From Trifolium pratense (Eukaryota > Streptophyta > Magnoliopsida > Fabales > Fabaceae), in NCBI RefSeq assembly GCF_020283565.1, contig NC_060059.1, positions 44,660,572 to 44,724,571 of the forward strand: 64,000 nt of DNA. The letters run 5' to 3'. The notes under the pieces are model-generated. The model was not told where the DNA came from. It did no database searches and was given only the letters and a program-made list of their open reading frames with translations. A program made the translations under genes and the position numbers. Within the stretch, counting starts at the first letter, position 1; every line of letters starts with the position of its first letter. Of the stretch, positions 44,471 through 56,500 are shown one piece after another.

Positions 44471-45115
44471 TCATGGCATGGTGGAATTCCCCAATTCACC
44501 AGCATCGGCAACGGCGATACGGTGCATTTCCTCCAATGCCCGTTTCACCCTCTTCGCCTTCACCATATTCTCGTCAATGGGCTTCAGATCCTCTCTCAGC
44601 TCGTTCTGCTTGTCTAAAAGGTCCATCAAAGAATGGCGCCTTGAAATCAGCTTAGCAACATCGTCCCTAATCTCGCCTTGGAGAGCCCTCTTCCTCTTCA
44701 CAAGCGGCTTCATCTCCTTGTTCAGCAGCGCCAAACGATCGTCCACTCTCCGCTCCTCGTTGAAGCATATCCCTAAGATTTCCTCCTGCACACCCATGGT
44801 CTCTTTCGTGATCTCTATCTGGCTGTCGACAGCTTCGGTAACTTCGGCATGGCATTCTTTGACATTCTCCACAGCAATCACGAAGGATGCACTATCCTTC
44901 AACTCTTTCTCTAGACGCAGCACACTGTCAAGAAAACGCTTCTCTTCCTTGGTCAGCCTCCAGCAATAATCGTTCAGCTCTTTGACGAACTCTGAGAATT
45001 CGCCAAAATCATCCATCAAGTCCTCCGTGCTTAAGGCCAACATACGCCGGAGCCGCTTAATGACAGGGGAAGCCGGGGATTGACCACATTCGAAAGAAGG
45101 ATTTTTGGGAGACAT
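44471..45115 (-). CDS. coiled-coil antisense ORF of the retrotransposon
   Basis: 214 aa, starting MSPKNPSFECGQSPASPVIK. Most of the rest is predicted by eye as charged helix with heptad-like spacing (LDSVLRLEKELKDSASFVIA; DRLALLNKEMKPLVKRKRAL; LMDLLDKQNELREDLKPIDE). No catalytic motif is seen. It is the antisense gene closest to the 3' LTR, and its TATA-like CTATAAAAG (45185-45193) lies about 70 bp before the ATG. Plus-strand frames over it are shadows: this frame has the coherent amphipathic composition. Confidence 0.62.
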   Translation of the reverse strand: MSPKNPSFECGQSPASPVIKRLRRMLALSTEDLMDDFGEFSEFVKELNDYCWRLTKEEKRFLDSVLRLEKELKDSASFVIAVENVKECHAEVTEAVDSQIEITKETMGVQEEILGICFNEERRVDDRLALLNKEMKPLVKRKRALQGEIRDDVAKLISRRHSLMDLLDKQNELREDLKPIDENMVKAKRVKRALEEMHRIAVADAGELGNSTMP

Positions 45116-45184
45116 AACTCTGAAAGGAAAGCTTAGAGTTCTGCAGGTAAGAAGGGATGAACTGATTATTTCATCAAAGTACCA

Positions 45185-45193
45185 CTTTTATAG
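45185..45193 (-). promoter_or_regulatory. TATA-like box for the 214-aa antisense ORF
   Basis: The minus strand reads CTATAAAAG, about 70 bp upstream of the ATG at 45115. It lies inside the element, outside the LTR. Confidence 0.55.
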
Positions 45194-45365
45194 ACGGAGA
45201 GTCTCATCGTGGCAGCAGCAGGAGGGGAAACGGTTAATGAGAGTTGCTCATGAATGTAAGAACGTGCACCAAAGAGTGGGAGAGAAACGCGGTATATCGC
45301 GCGCCAAGAATTTTGGAGGGAAATTCGAATTGTACTTAAGCATTTCATTCCTACGGATTTCATGC

Positions 45366-45376
45366 TTGGGGGGCTG
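45366..45376 (+). other. polypurine tract
   Basis: TTGGGGGGCTG directly precedes the 3' LTR. The six-G run is the likely plus-strand primer. Confidence 0.7.
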
Positions 45377-45860
45377 TGGACTGGGCAATGGGCCTAAAGG
45401 CAAAATCAAATTAGCCCAATTAATATAAGAAAGGAAACAGGCCCAAAACAATTGAATTCCAAACGCCCATTTGGCGATACAAGGCCTAGGCGAGGTGGGT
45501 AATGACGGACGACGCCCATAAGACGGATTTGCATATGACAATAAAATATCTTCATCCTTCCCTGTCTTAGCGATTAACTTGGGAACGAAGAAACCAACTC
45601 CTTGAAACCGCCATGGCTTGAAGATCAAGGTTTTATTCCTACTTTCACGCTGCATCACCGGAAAAGGCGCTGAAGACCGGATTTGTAGGAACCCTAGCTT
45701 GGAGAAGAAGGCTTTAATGGTCTATAAATAGTTTGATACTTTCATCTGTAAAGGAGGATCGAATTCTGACTTATTAAACTCCCAGGGTTGTTGGGATTGA
45801 ACTGAGTGTAATCACACCATTTGATCAATAATACAAACCCCCTCGTTTTTTACCAGAACA
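45377..45860 (+). repeat. 3' LTR
   Basis: 484 bp, identical by eye to 33040-33523. Followed by the GTTTG duplication. Confidence 0.95.
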
Positions 45861-45865
45861 GTTTG

Positions 45866-46278
45866 TCCTGACTTTTTTTAGCTTTTTATTCTCCTTAAAA
45901 TGAAAAGATTGGCTAAACAATTTTTTAATAAAGCTCTTAATTATAAAAGCAATTTTCTTTTTCAATCTGGAAAATTGAATAAAATAAGCTAGCTTGAAAC
46001 CTAATTTTAAAAAAATATTTGGAGCTTTTTTTATACTACTACATACTTATCTTTTATTTTTAAAATATTTATTTATTTATACGCTTGATATTCAAATTTT
46101 TTTTTTAAGTTTTTAAAAATATATTTTACCAAACAACTTTTAGCTTAAAAATAGCTTTGAAGCTAAAAAAACAACAACCACCAAACAACTTTAGTTTTTT
46201 TTTTTCTAGAAAGCTATTTTCACTTTTAGCTTTCAGATAGCTTAAGACCTATAAAAGCCAGACCAAACGGTCCTTAAT
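45866..46278. mobile_element. remainder of a MITE-like element split by the retrotransposon
   Basis: The retrotransposon target reads GAGTTCGTTTG|TCCTGACTTT once the element is removed. 46255-46278 reads AAAAGCCAGACCAAACGGTC, a diverged reverse complement. Between them are repeated AGCTTT/AAAGCT motifs. The retrotransposon therefore landed in the left terminal repeat of an older MITE. The family resembles 31990-32282. Confidence 0.55.
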
Positions 46279-46279
46279 A

Positions 46280-47083
46280 ACCCTTGATCTCTGTTAATCC
46301 AAATGTTGATATTATTTCACGTAAAAACTTGTGTGAGCATTGTTTATTACGTACACACTCCAGCACACCTTTTTCTTTTTTCCTCCAAATCTCTAATTCT
46401 CTGAATTTTCCATTGTTGTTGTGATGATTATTGTATCGCAAGTCATTGCCTATTTTCTTTTTCTTTGTAATTGATACGATGTGATTCCAAATGCATATAT
46501 GAAGCTTTTGACTTTTAGTTGTTCCAAGATTTTTTCGATAAAGGATCTATCAATGAATATAAATACTCAGCTTCAAAAAAAAAAATCAATGGAGATAAAA
46601 ACTTATTCCTTAACCGGAAAGTCAATTAATCTTTTGCAGTTTATTTCTCACATCAGAATTGGACTCTACATAATTCTTTCCAGACGAGAAATTTCTTGAA
46701 TTTGTTACCCTACCCTCCACAGCAGAGATGGAAAATGAAACAGATAGGAGTTGGCCTGGGTTGAATTTGCGAAAGAGACAATCACCGAAGGAATATCACA
46801 TGAGTTTTTAAGTGAAATAATATGAACTGTTGGATTAACAGAGATCAATGGTTATTATTTTGTGTCAAAATAAAGTTTGACACTCTTCTTGCACAGTACA
46901 AAATGTTTTGGTCAACTGAACAAACAACAACAGGAATAAGAGAGAAGAAGGTCAATTTCCCAAAATTGAAAAATCCTAAAAGTAGAAGATTAAAGAACAG
47001 AGAGACAAGAAAAACCCTAAAAACTATTATTTCGGCGGTGGAAGAGGAAGGACGCCGTGGAGAGAGAAGAGAACAAAGAAGTG

Positions 47084-47146
<63 letters not shown>

Positions 47147-47740
47147 CAAATGGAGAACTGAGAAGAGAAAATGTTTTAGGATAGAGGTTTTGATCTTCTT
47201 TTGAAATTATTGAAACATGTTATAAGATTTTTAAATTACAATAATTCCTAGGGCGTGATTTTGAAATTTTTGTAAATTAAAATAGTAATTTAGAAAACTC
47301 ATATTTAAATAAGTCTTGAAATTATCATTACACATGGACCAGTTTAAATTATACACCTTAGCGATGTACCGGTACATGTCCACATAATATGTGTACCGGA
47401 GTGCTCACTAATAAAAAATCAAAGTTATTGTCACTCTTCCATCAATAAGTCCTTCTTTCTAAAACTTGTGTGGTGATAATTCTTGAGCAAAAATGTAATG
47501 TATGAATGACAAGTCAGTAAAAGGTAACTACTCGAACTAAGAAGGGTAACCCGGCCAATATATTATTCATCTGAAAAGATTGTTGATCCCAAAACGACTA
47601 GAAATGCATGTGTATATGAAAAAGAAAAAAAATGAATAAATAAAAGGCAACCAAATGCATCAAAAGAGAAAAGTATTTCCCCCATAACAAGTTTCTTAAA
47701 GCAAAACAAGACTACATATCTAATTACTATCGACAGAGCA
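46280..47740. other. intergenic with a (GA)27 microsatellite
   Basis: An uninterrupted GA run spans 47089-47142. The frame across it is compositional. A plausible 5'-UTR-like block with AAAACCCTAAAAAC lies near 47010, but no coding exon follows. Nothing else is supported. Confidence 0.5.
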
Positions 47741-47744
47741 TATA

Positions 47745-49395
47745 GAAAGGCAATTGGATTCTAAAAAGGGGTTGCTTCTGGTTAGTTGGTAATGGGCAAA
47801 ACATTAAGATTTGGGAAGACAGATGGATCAACCCTAGGGGGAAACACCACTTGGACTCTCGAACCTGATAATACTACCTTGGAGAAGGTCCAAGACCTTG
47901 TCGACCCCTTTCAACGACTCTTAGAATGCTCAAATTATTACCCAAACTTTTCTTAATATTGAAGTTGATCAAATCCTCCAAATCCCTCTTACTGCCACCA
48001 TCGAGGAGGACATTCTCAACTAACAGGGTACTATAAATGGTAATTACACAGTTAAATATGGATACAATGCTCAAGTGGAGTGGGAATTTTCAAATTCTAA
48101 GCAAGCCCAGACAAGTAATTATCTAGAGGGTGACAACTCTTGGAACAAGCTATGGAAAATTGTGGTTCCACACCCAAACAAATCCAACTATTATGGAGAA
48201 TCCTTCATAATGTAATCTCAGTCGAGACTAATCTTCTTCTATCAAAGGGTATTCTCTGTAATTTTGTGTGCCATAGATGCAACAAAACCCATGAACTGTG
48301 ACTGGGCTAGATGTAACAGCCCTCGGGCCCCATCATGGCGATCCCGGTGCTTTACCTCACGACCTTCTCCACCCCCCTCTCTAGTGGAGTTTTTGCCTTC
48401 CGTGGGAATCGAACCATGTACCCTGGGGTTCAAGTACATGTTCAATCCATTCCCATTACCAATTGGGCTAGTAGCTCAATTGGTAGTGGGAATGGATTGA
48501 ACATGTACTTGAACCCCAGGGTACGTGGTTCGATTCCCACGGAAGGCAAAAACTCTACTAGTGAGGGGGGTAGAGAAGATCTTGAGGTGGCAGCTCCGGG
48601 ATCGCCATGATGGGGCCCGAGGGCTGTTACACTAGACTTGTTTGGTTTAGCTCCCCTCTCACCATTATGACTACTAATATGCAGACTCAGGCTTTCTCTG
48701 ATTAGATCAAGTGTATGCTAGTATGCTACACAATACCACTAAAAAAAGCATGCAACTTATTTCATCTATAACCTACAACATTTGGCTAACTCGAAATAAT
48801 AACGTATTTCAAAGTAAAAAAACACCTGTGAAAGAAGCTATAGATCTCACATTGAAGACTCTATGTGACTATCAAAATCATTTCATTGAAGATCACCTTA
48901 TGACCACGAAATCGAACCCCTTAGTTGTCCGTAACAAGAGCCGAAGTCCCCCTCCGTTGAACTTCCTTAAGCTCAATGTGGATGCTCATCTTTCAGATGA
49001 TGGCCGTTGGGGGTTTGGATCAGTTTTGCGGAGGGAAGATGGCCACTATGTTGGAGCGACGACTAGGGTTTGTAAAGGATCGAATGACGTGGCTACAACG
49101 GAAGCAATGAGTCTTCGAGAGTCTCTTATGTTAGTGGAATCGAATCATCTTAGCAACATCATCATCGAGTTAGATGTTGAAAAAATAATAGTCAACGCCA
49201 TGCTAAAGAGGAATTTTCATATAACTCATTAGGGTCAACTTGTGCGAAATTGCTCTAGGATTCGTGATCACTATTCACATGGATAATTTGATTGTCTCGT
49301 GGGTAAATAAAAAGGGTAACCATGTAGCTCAGGTTCTAATGCGTTGGGCCATCTCGAAGCCAAGTAGCTCTTGGTCCACCAATTTTTCAAAATGA
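47745..49395 (+). pseudogene. degenerate LINE 3' half (zf-RVT and RNase H regions)
   Basis: At about 47765 a frame reads LVGNGQNIKIWEDRWINPRG, the linker after reverse transcriptase. Further on is the zinc-binding region (CHRCNKTHE, about 48265-48300). RNase H follows at 48950-49230 (LKLNVDAHLSDDGRWGFGSV, ATTEAMSLRESLMLVES, IIIELDVEKIIVNAM). Several stops and shifts show decay. The 320-bp palindrome at 48312 interrupts it between WAR and LVWFSSPLT, and the frame is restored when the insert and one duplication are removed. Confidence 0.8.
48312..48631. mobile_element. 320-bp near-perfect palindrome with tRNA-like A and B boxes
   Basis: The whole element is a foldback centred at about 48471. 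Ends are TGTAACAGCCCTCGGGCCCC and its reverse complement. A 5-bp duplication, CTAGA, flanks it (48307-48311, 48632-48636). The right arm has TAGCTCAATTGGTAG and GGTTCGATTCCCACGG, good matches to Pol III A and B boxes, and the left arm has a B-box copy in reverse. TG...CA ends and a 5-bp duplication are LTR-like, while the promoter boxes are SINE-like. I cannot name the family. Confidence 0.8.
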
Positions 49396-49870
49396 TATGG
49401 AAGCTGTAACCTAATTTTTTAATAATATTTCTCTTTATTAAAAAGAGTATGCTATAATTAAAAAAAAAAGTTGGAGAATATTTATCGAAAAAAATTGCTT
49501 TAAGTTTGTGTTTGTCCCAAAACAATAGTATTTCTTTAGTCCTATATATGTATATGTAATAAAAGTTTTACTTTTAGATTTAATATAAAAATAATGTATC
49601 TAAACTATAATATTGTCTAAATACATGAATTATAGTGTAATGAATATAAAAAGTAAATTTTTTTTTTTTATAGTTAGAACTAGAGTGAGGATTGAGCATT
49701 ATTTTAAGCAAAAAATTTGCAACCGATAAAGGTAAAAAAAAAAAAGAATTATATTTTTGGTAAAAGGTAAAAAGGCTTTTAACAACACGGGATTTTACAC
49801 GTACACAATACAGTACATGATTTCTGCTGTCTCGCGTTATCGTTCTCTTCTATTATATCGTGTGCTTTAT
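49396..49870. other. promoter-proximal intergenic region of NOT4
   Basis: AT-rich, then a CT-rich leader beginning about 49880 (TCTCTCTCTC, followed by TTCAC repeats at 49910-49930). No sure TATA box was placed. Confidence 0.4.
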
Positions 49871-49879
49871 CCTTCATTC

Positions 49880-50565
49880 TCTCTCTCTCTCTCTCTCTCA
49901 CTCACTCACTTCACTTCACTTCACTTCACTCACACATTGCTCTGCCTCTGCTCTCTCTTCCTCGCTCTCGATGTAAGCTCATTTCTCAAAACCCTAACCG
50001 TCATGCATCTCTATCTTCGATTCGTCGTTTCATTCTCTGCTTTCATTTCACTTTTTCTTTGCTCTTAGGGTTACGATTTTCGATTCAACTGCATTTTCTA
50101 CTATATGCTTAGTTAGTTTCGAGTTGTTAATCACAATGTAATCTATGTTTTATGTTTTATGCTTTTCGTGATTTCAATTTTCAACATGAGAAGATCATCA
50201 CTGATTATTATTCTCCGCTCGATTAATTTCATTTTTCCGCTTATTATTGTAAATGTTGTCAGAGTAAAGGGAACACTCATTTTACTTAGGGTTTTTATTT
50301 ATCTAGTATTTTTAATTGACGTTGAAATTAAATTAGTTGAAATTTGTTGCAAGTATTTGGTTGCTGTTGCCGTTGAATTTTGTATATGAAAATGGATGTA
50401 GTTTTCACAAAGAAATGAAAATCATTAGCGAAATGTTAATGTGCAGTGCTTTTAACTACCGAGCTTTAATTGTTATGGTGCATTCTGAGTAGGTTTATCA
50501 TTTTGTGGATGAATTTTTTTTCATCTTTAGGATTTTGTTTAATATTTTATTAATTTATTGTGTAG
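49880..50565 (+). other. 5' UTR exon and first intron of NOT4
   Basis: A pyrimidine-rich leader ends at about 49972 (CTCGAT|GTAAGC). The intron runs to an acceptor TGTGTAG at 50565, followed by 19 bases of leader and the ATG at 50585. A leader intron is usual in plant NOT4-like genes. Confidence 0.65.
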
Positions 50566-50584
50566 CTGAATATCCTGCATAACA

Positions 50585-53500
50585 ATGGTTGACAAAGGAG
50601 GAAAATCATGTCCGATATGCACTGAGGAGATGGACCTGACTGATCAGCATCTGAAGCCTTGCAAATGTGGCTATGAGGTTTAAACTTGTTTATGAAACTC
50701 TTCAATTTTCTTTTTTGCTTTTCCTAATTTATTGTTCAAATTAATGCTTTATCCATATGCATAAATCTTTCTTGTGTACTGAAAATCAGAAGTTAGAATT
50801 AAAACTGTGTAGTGTACTTGGCATTTCACTGAAGATATATTATGAGGTCTTATAGGAAACTATTTTTGTTTTTTAAAACTGAAAAAAACTATTTGGCCAG
50901 TTACTTTTGTTTGCAAAAACTTGTTTACCAGCTCTTCATTTAAAAACAAGAAAAGCAAAATGGCTCATTATTTGTTGATTCTCACTCTTTCTTATCACAG
51001 ATCTGTGTATGGTGTTGGCATCACATAATGGAAATGGCACAGAAGGATGAAACTGAGGGCCGTTGTCCTGCCTGCCGTTCACCTTATGACAAAGAACGCA
51101 TTGTGGCAATGGCAGCTAACTGTCGAAGGTTGTTTTAGTTATTGCTGGAATTTCTAATTTTTATATTAAATGTTATTATTAAGCTATTGTTAGGTAATAC
51201 TGATATGCTTTCCTTGAATTATCAGATTGGTTGCTGAAATGAACTCACAGCATAAAAAGAAAATACATAAGTTGAAGCCTAAATCATCAGATGGAAGGAA
51301 ACATCTTACTGATGTTAGAGTCATTCAGCGCAACCTTGTGTATATAATTGGACTTCCTCTTAACCTTGCAGATGAAAATGTGAGTTCTTCAATGCTGTTG
51401 TGTCTCTAATTGTTGCTAGATGCAACTGTGTGGAGCATGGCAGGCATAGTCCATATTAGTTTTTGTGTATTTTAACTTGTAGATCATCTTAGCCACTTTT
51501 TCCTTCAATTGATAACATGATTCTTTGGATTATACCAGCTACTTCAGCGTAAGGAGTACTTTGGAAGGTATGGAAAGGTTTTGAAAGTCTCAATATCTCG
51601 TACATCAACGGGCATTATTCAACACTCTGCAAACAACAGCTGTTGTGTGTAAGTTATGAATTTCTAAAAAAACCGCGAATTGTTGTTCAAGTAGAAAATT
51701 ATAGTATTTCCCTTGTTTATGTAATTATTTTCTTTATGTAATTATCTTGTAACTTTTGAAGGTTGGAACTTGGCATTTGTTCCTGTGGCTGTTTTGTATT
51801 TGTTGAATTAATTTATCTTATTTTTAGGTATATAACTTACTCAAAAGAATCTGAAGCAGTTCGATGTATTCAATCAGTTCATTTTTTTGTATTAGAAGGT
51901 AGATCATTGAGGTATGGATATACTATTTTGATTGGGTTGTGGCTTGTGAGGCTTTCTTGATCTTGTGATGACGGCTGGTTATTTCATTCGCAGGGCTTGT
52001 TTTGGAACAACAAAGTATTGCCATGCATGGCTCAGAAATGTGGTAAAATAGACACTCTATGCTGAATTTATGAATGCTTTATCACACACAACTACATCTT
52101 TATGCTACCACGTTAGAAACTGGATCAAACTTCGTAAAATGGGTAAATTTACTGTATTATTCCTGAAATAATTCTGGCACCAGGAGGCAGCAGTACCAGA
52201 GTAGTAGATTTACAACAGCGTTAAAAGACTAAAAATGAAAAGATAATACAGGGCATTAGAGAAACCGTTCACTCTCCTTTACTGTTTTGTCAGACTACTT
52301 ATTTCCTGCCTTTTTCTTCTTGCTATATAGGTCAACTATTCTCCCAGATACCTTGTTATTTTGTCACCTAAATTACCCAATTATTTATTTACGTAAATGC
52401 TCGGTGTACCTTGGTTGTTTTCCATGCAATATGCTACATTGATTATTCAATTCTCCTTGATTTCCTTTCTGCTGTATCCTAAATATAGACCTTAGTAATA
52501 GGTGGTTTCCTCACATACTATATAAATTATCTTGATGGTCCAGCCTTGCAGCAATAGAGAATGTTTGTATCTACACGATCATGGTGCTCATGAAGATAGC
52601 TTTACCAAAGATGAATTAGTATTAGCTTTTGCAAGGTATGATTGGTTCTCAGCTCATTTACACCATCTCTCCATTTTGAACTTTATAATTTGCTTTCGTG
52701 CTTATTTAATCCTCAGATGGTTGTCTTTTAACCATATTGTGTATTCATTTGGGAGTTCAAATCTTTATGCTTGCATAACTCAGTCATTTAGGTTTTGCCA
52801 TAATTTCCACACATATGTCAAACAGGTACTGGGTGTGTCCTGGTTCAATAGTATTTTCACTTTCCTCCTGCTTGACTTCTTTTTCTTTGTATTAGATTTT
52901 GTTCTCCTCCTCCTGGTTAGACATACTCTTATTTTTTACTCCATTTTGAACTTGCTTTTGTGCTTATTTAACCCTCAGCTGGCTGTCTTTTAACCATATT
53001 GTGTATTCATTTGGGAGTTCAAATCTTAATGCTTACACATCAATGTATTTTTACTTCTCTGGTGTTGGACCCTCTGCTGGTTGATTTGCTTTCAGTTTTC
53101 ATATAGTAAAAAAACCTACATCTTGCATAACTCAGTCATTTAGGTTTCTCCACAATTTCCGCAAATATGTCAAACAGGTACTGGGCGTGTCCCAGTTCTG
53201 TACTATTCTTACTTTCCTCTTGTATGACCTCTTTTGATTTGTTTTGGATTGCATTCTCTTCGCAGTTAGACATTATCTTATTTTTTACTATCCTATTCTA
53301 TGTTTTTTTTTGAAAGTTATATCTTCTCTGAAGTAGTTTTGGTTTTGTATTTTGGATGTTACAGGAGTAGAGTCCTACAAATCATTGGTGCTACAAATAA
53401 TTTGCATCGTCGTTCAGGGAGTGTTTTACCTCCACCGCCAGATGATCCTAGACACATGTCATCAGCCACCAAAGTAGTGTCCACAAGTCCTTTAGATGTA

Positions 53501-56500
53501 AGTATTAATGAACACCACTTTTGTGGTAAACTTGTTTATGGTGATTTGATAGCTCAGTTTTCTACTGTCTTATTAGTTTGTAGGCAGTGAATTGAACTAA
53601 TTTCTTGATTAAACTCACTTGTCCATTATCCATCTTGAAATTTAACCAGATCAAAGGGTCATGTTCAAGCAATGGAGCTGCCAATTCAACAGCACTTCCT
53701 GCAGCGAACTCTTGGTAATGAATTTATGAATGTGTGGTATTCTCCCATTAATTTGTTTTGCATGGCAGAACCTACCAGCTTTAAACCCTAATAAAAACCC
53801 TTTTGACACTCCCTATTGATGTTTCTACCATCTCTCATGGAAATCTCCGTCATTTCTCATTTGCACATCTCCGTTGAACAGTACATCTCAAGTGAACAAC
53901 CCATCTCCATTGATTTCATAATTTTCAAGTATATCTTGTGATAGGTTCTACGTCTGGCATGGGCAAGCTGTTTTTTCCTTCCTACCTTTCTGTTCTGCAT
54001 TCCCCTGTTTTCTCTGTTTCCTCTCCTCTATTTCTTTGTTTTGTAAATTTAGAGTTTCAAACATAGTATTCATCTTTTTTATATATTTTTTGTTAAGCTT
54101 CTACTCTATGACTTTGTATTCCTTGCCTAGCAGTGCCCTATCTTTTCTTGTTTTATTCTGTTCTAGATATGTTCTCTATTTCTTTGTTTAGTAAATTTTG
54201 AGTTTATAAGATTCTGTTCTTCAAGCAAAATATTCATCCTATTTCATTTTCTTTATCTTCTATTCTATGATGACTTTGTCTTCCTTGTTTAGCTGTTCTC
54301 TTTTTTTTCCTCCTTAATTTATTTCTTTATATTATATTCTACATTTTTTTTTTTTATAAATAATTTGAGATAATATTTTTCATCATAGCATAGCCGCATG
54401 CTTCTGCCATAGGCTGGTACACCCACATCAGCCATATTTTTATGGCAGTTTAGCTAGCTGCCATTAACTAGCAATCCACTAATAGCATTATATTTTTGTA
54501 GTGGGAATACTGACTTTTTTGGTCTAATGTACTAGGGCTAGGTGTGTATCTGGCAGTCTTCCACAGGAAATTAGTTCATCATGTTCTAGTAATCTGGCTA
54601 ATAGAAAGATTGAAGCATCTAATGATTCCCAAGCCCTATTGCCAGAGGCTGTTTGCACCGAAAGGTCTATTCTTGATACAAAAAAATCAGGCGAAGATGA
54701 AAATAGCTCTGATGTGCATTCCGATAGTGTAATTGTACCTTCAGAGTTGAACAAACACCACGTTGGTGGAAATTCTCAAACATGTGAGTCAAATGTTATC
54801 AACAAGGTTACTGTGAAGAAACTTTCTGGCATTATATCGTCTAACTGTGAAACTTCTTCAGCAGCTTTTGTGGGCCTTGATCAAGACAAGGCTGCACCTT
54901 CTGTGAGTACAAGCGTCCTGGAGATTGCTGGACTACATGATTTGAATACTAACAAGGCAGTTTCAAGTCGGGATGTGCATGGCATATGTTCGGAGTTATC
55001 ATCTGTTAGCATCAACAGTCATCTTGAAGATTCATTTTTCACTCGTGATTCAGACAGAATACCTTTTACTCAGAACTCAATCAATTCCTCTTTAGGGAAG
55101 CATTTGCATCAAGATAATGGGTATTGTAAAGATCATTCAACCACACCAGCTTTTTGGGAAGATATAATTGTGGATGATAGTCTAAATAAAGACTATGATC
55201 AACAACAATTCTGCAAAGGCAAAAATAATTTAGCATCCGTGCTCCATTCACCTTGTTGTCCTCAGAATCTAACCCAATCAAGCCATCAACTGAAGCAACA
55301 AAATCAAATTTGTAACCAGAATCATTTCGGTAAACCTTCTGAATCTCTTACTGAACCCTTAGGGGCAGGATTTGAGAAGCTCGTGGAGAGTGAGGATACT
55401 GGTTCAAATGTTGATAACAAGGTTTCTTCAGACATTGGAGAAAACCACATTATATCTAACATTTTGTCTTTGGAATTAGATGCATGGGAAGATTCACTAG
55501 TTAAGTTGTTGGATGAAAGTGATGAACCATACACATCCTTCAAAGCACCTGCTTTGCGGAATATCCAAGACAAGAATCAGTCCAGGTTTTCCTTTGCCAG
55601 ACACGATGGTTCTTTGAATGGGGCATCTGATTTGCAGTCATTTGGGATTATTGGATTTGATCCGAAAGTGAATTATGCATCTGGTGGTTATAATGGAAAC
55701 AAAGATATGTTCACTGGAAAACAACACCCACATGCTTTCCCATCAAGCAATTCTGTGCTATCAGATAAATTTGATGGAAGTCCGTCTTTGGTGCCTTCTA
55801 AATTTTCCAGTGAGTATTATTCAGTAAAATACTTAATTACTTCATCTATAGTGTGGATAGAGGTTTCCTTCCATTCAGGTTTTTTCTCTGTTGTCATAGT
55901 TGCTTCTACTTTATTGAATATAGATGCATAATGACAGTTTTCTTGTGGCACCCTGCTTGCTCAATTAATTGGATTTCCATCTCTTTTTCCTATTGCCTTC
56001 TTAAAGATCCTGCAAATCTCTTTTCACTTTTATCTTGTTTAATTAATTGATGGAGAAACAAGGTAATTTGAGCATTTCACATGCTTAGGCTTAGATAGTT
56101 GACGACTTTGTTTTTAGTGATCCATTTCATTAAGTAGCTACGAAGTTAATTTTAAGTTTAACATTAGTTTAGTGCTTTTAATCCCCACAGTTACTACAAT
56201 ATAAATAGTACATGAAATTTGTTGTTCATAGGATTTCTGTTTTTTGCTTGTGAATGAAAGTATGATGGTATATTTTTCTTCTGTAGTTCTGTTTTATTTT
56301 ATTTTTTGGCTGTTGTTAAGTTGTTATTTCTGTATATGTATTCTGGATGTCTTTTTGGATTAAGTTATTTGGTTTTGATCGTAATTAGACAATGTTGCAG
56401 TAAGAGAAAAGTTTGTGCACGGACTTTAATTTTACTGTTATTGTGAATTAAGGAGCTATACTTTAAAACTCGCCAATTAAGGACCTTAACTGTACAGTGA

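Larger units (their letters stand above)
33040..45860 (+). mobile_element. complete Ty3/gypsy retrotransposon, Tat lineage (Retand-like)
   Basis: The element is 12821 bp with a 5-bp target duplication GTTTG (33035-33039, 45861-45865). It has two 484-bp LTRs with no visible difference, a primer-binding site at 33527, a polypurine tract before the 3' LTR, and one intact gag-pol frame with a second archaeal-type RNase H before integrase, the mark of the Tat lineage. About 24 tandem repeats follow pol, then three minus-strand genes. Tat elements of the Retand group are known to carry 3' tandem repeats and extra antisense ORFs, so the layout fits. Intact coding and identical LTRs indicate a very recent insertion, possibly of an active element. 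Confidence 0.96.

Noticed and set aside
44478..44969. 163-codon plus-strand Ser-rich frame
   Set aside because: It is the reverse shadow of the 214-aa coiled-coil antisense ORF, whose helical composition is more protein-like.
47040..47184. Arg-Glu repeat protein
   Set aside because: It is a (GA)n microsatellite translation.
48460..48560. A functional tRNA gene
   Set aside because: A and B boxes are present, but no acceptor stem or cloverleaf forms and the segment is one arm of a 320-bp palindrome.
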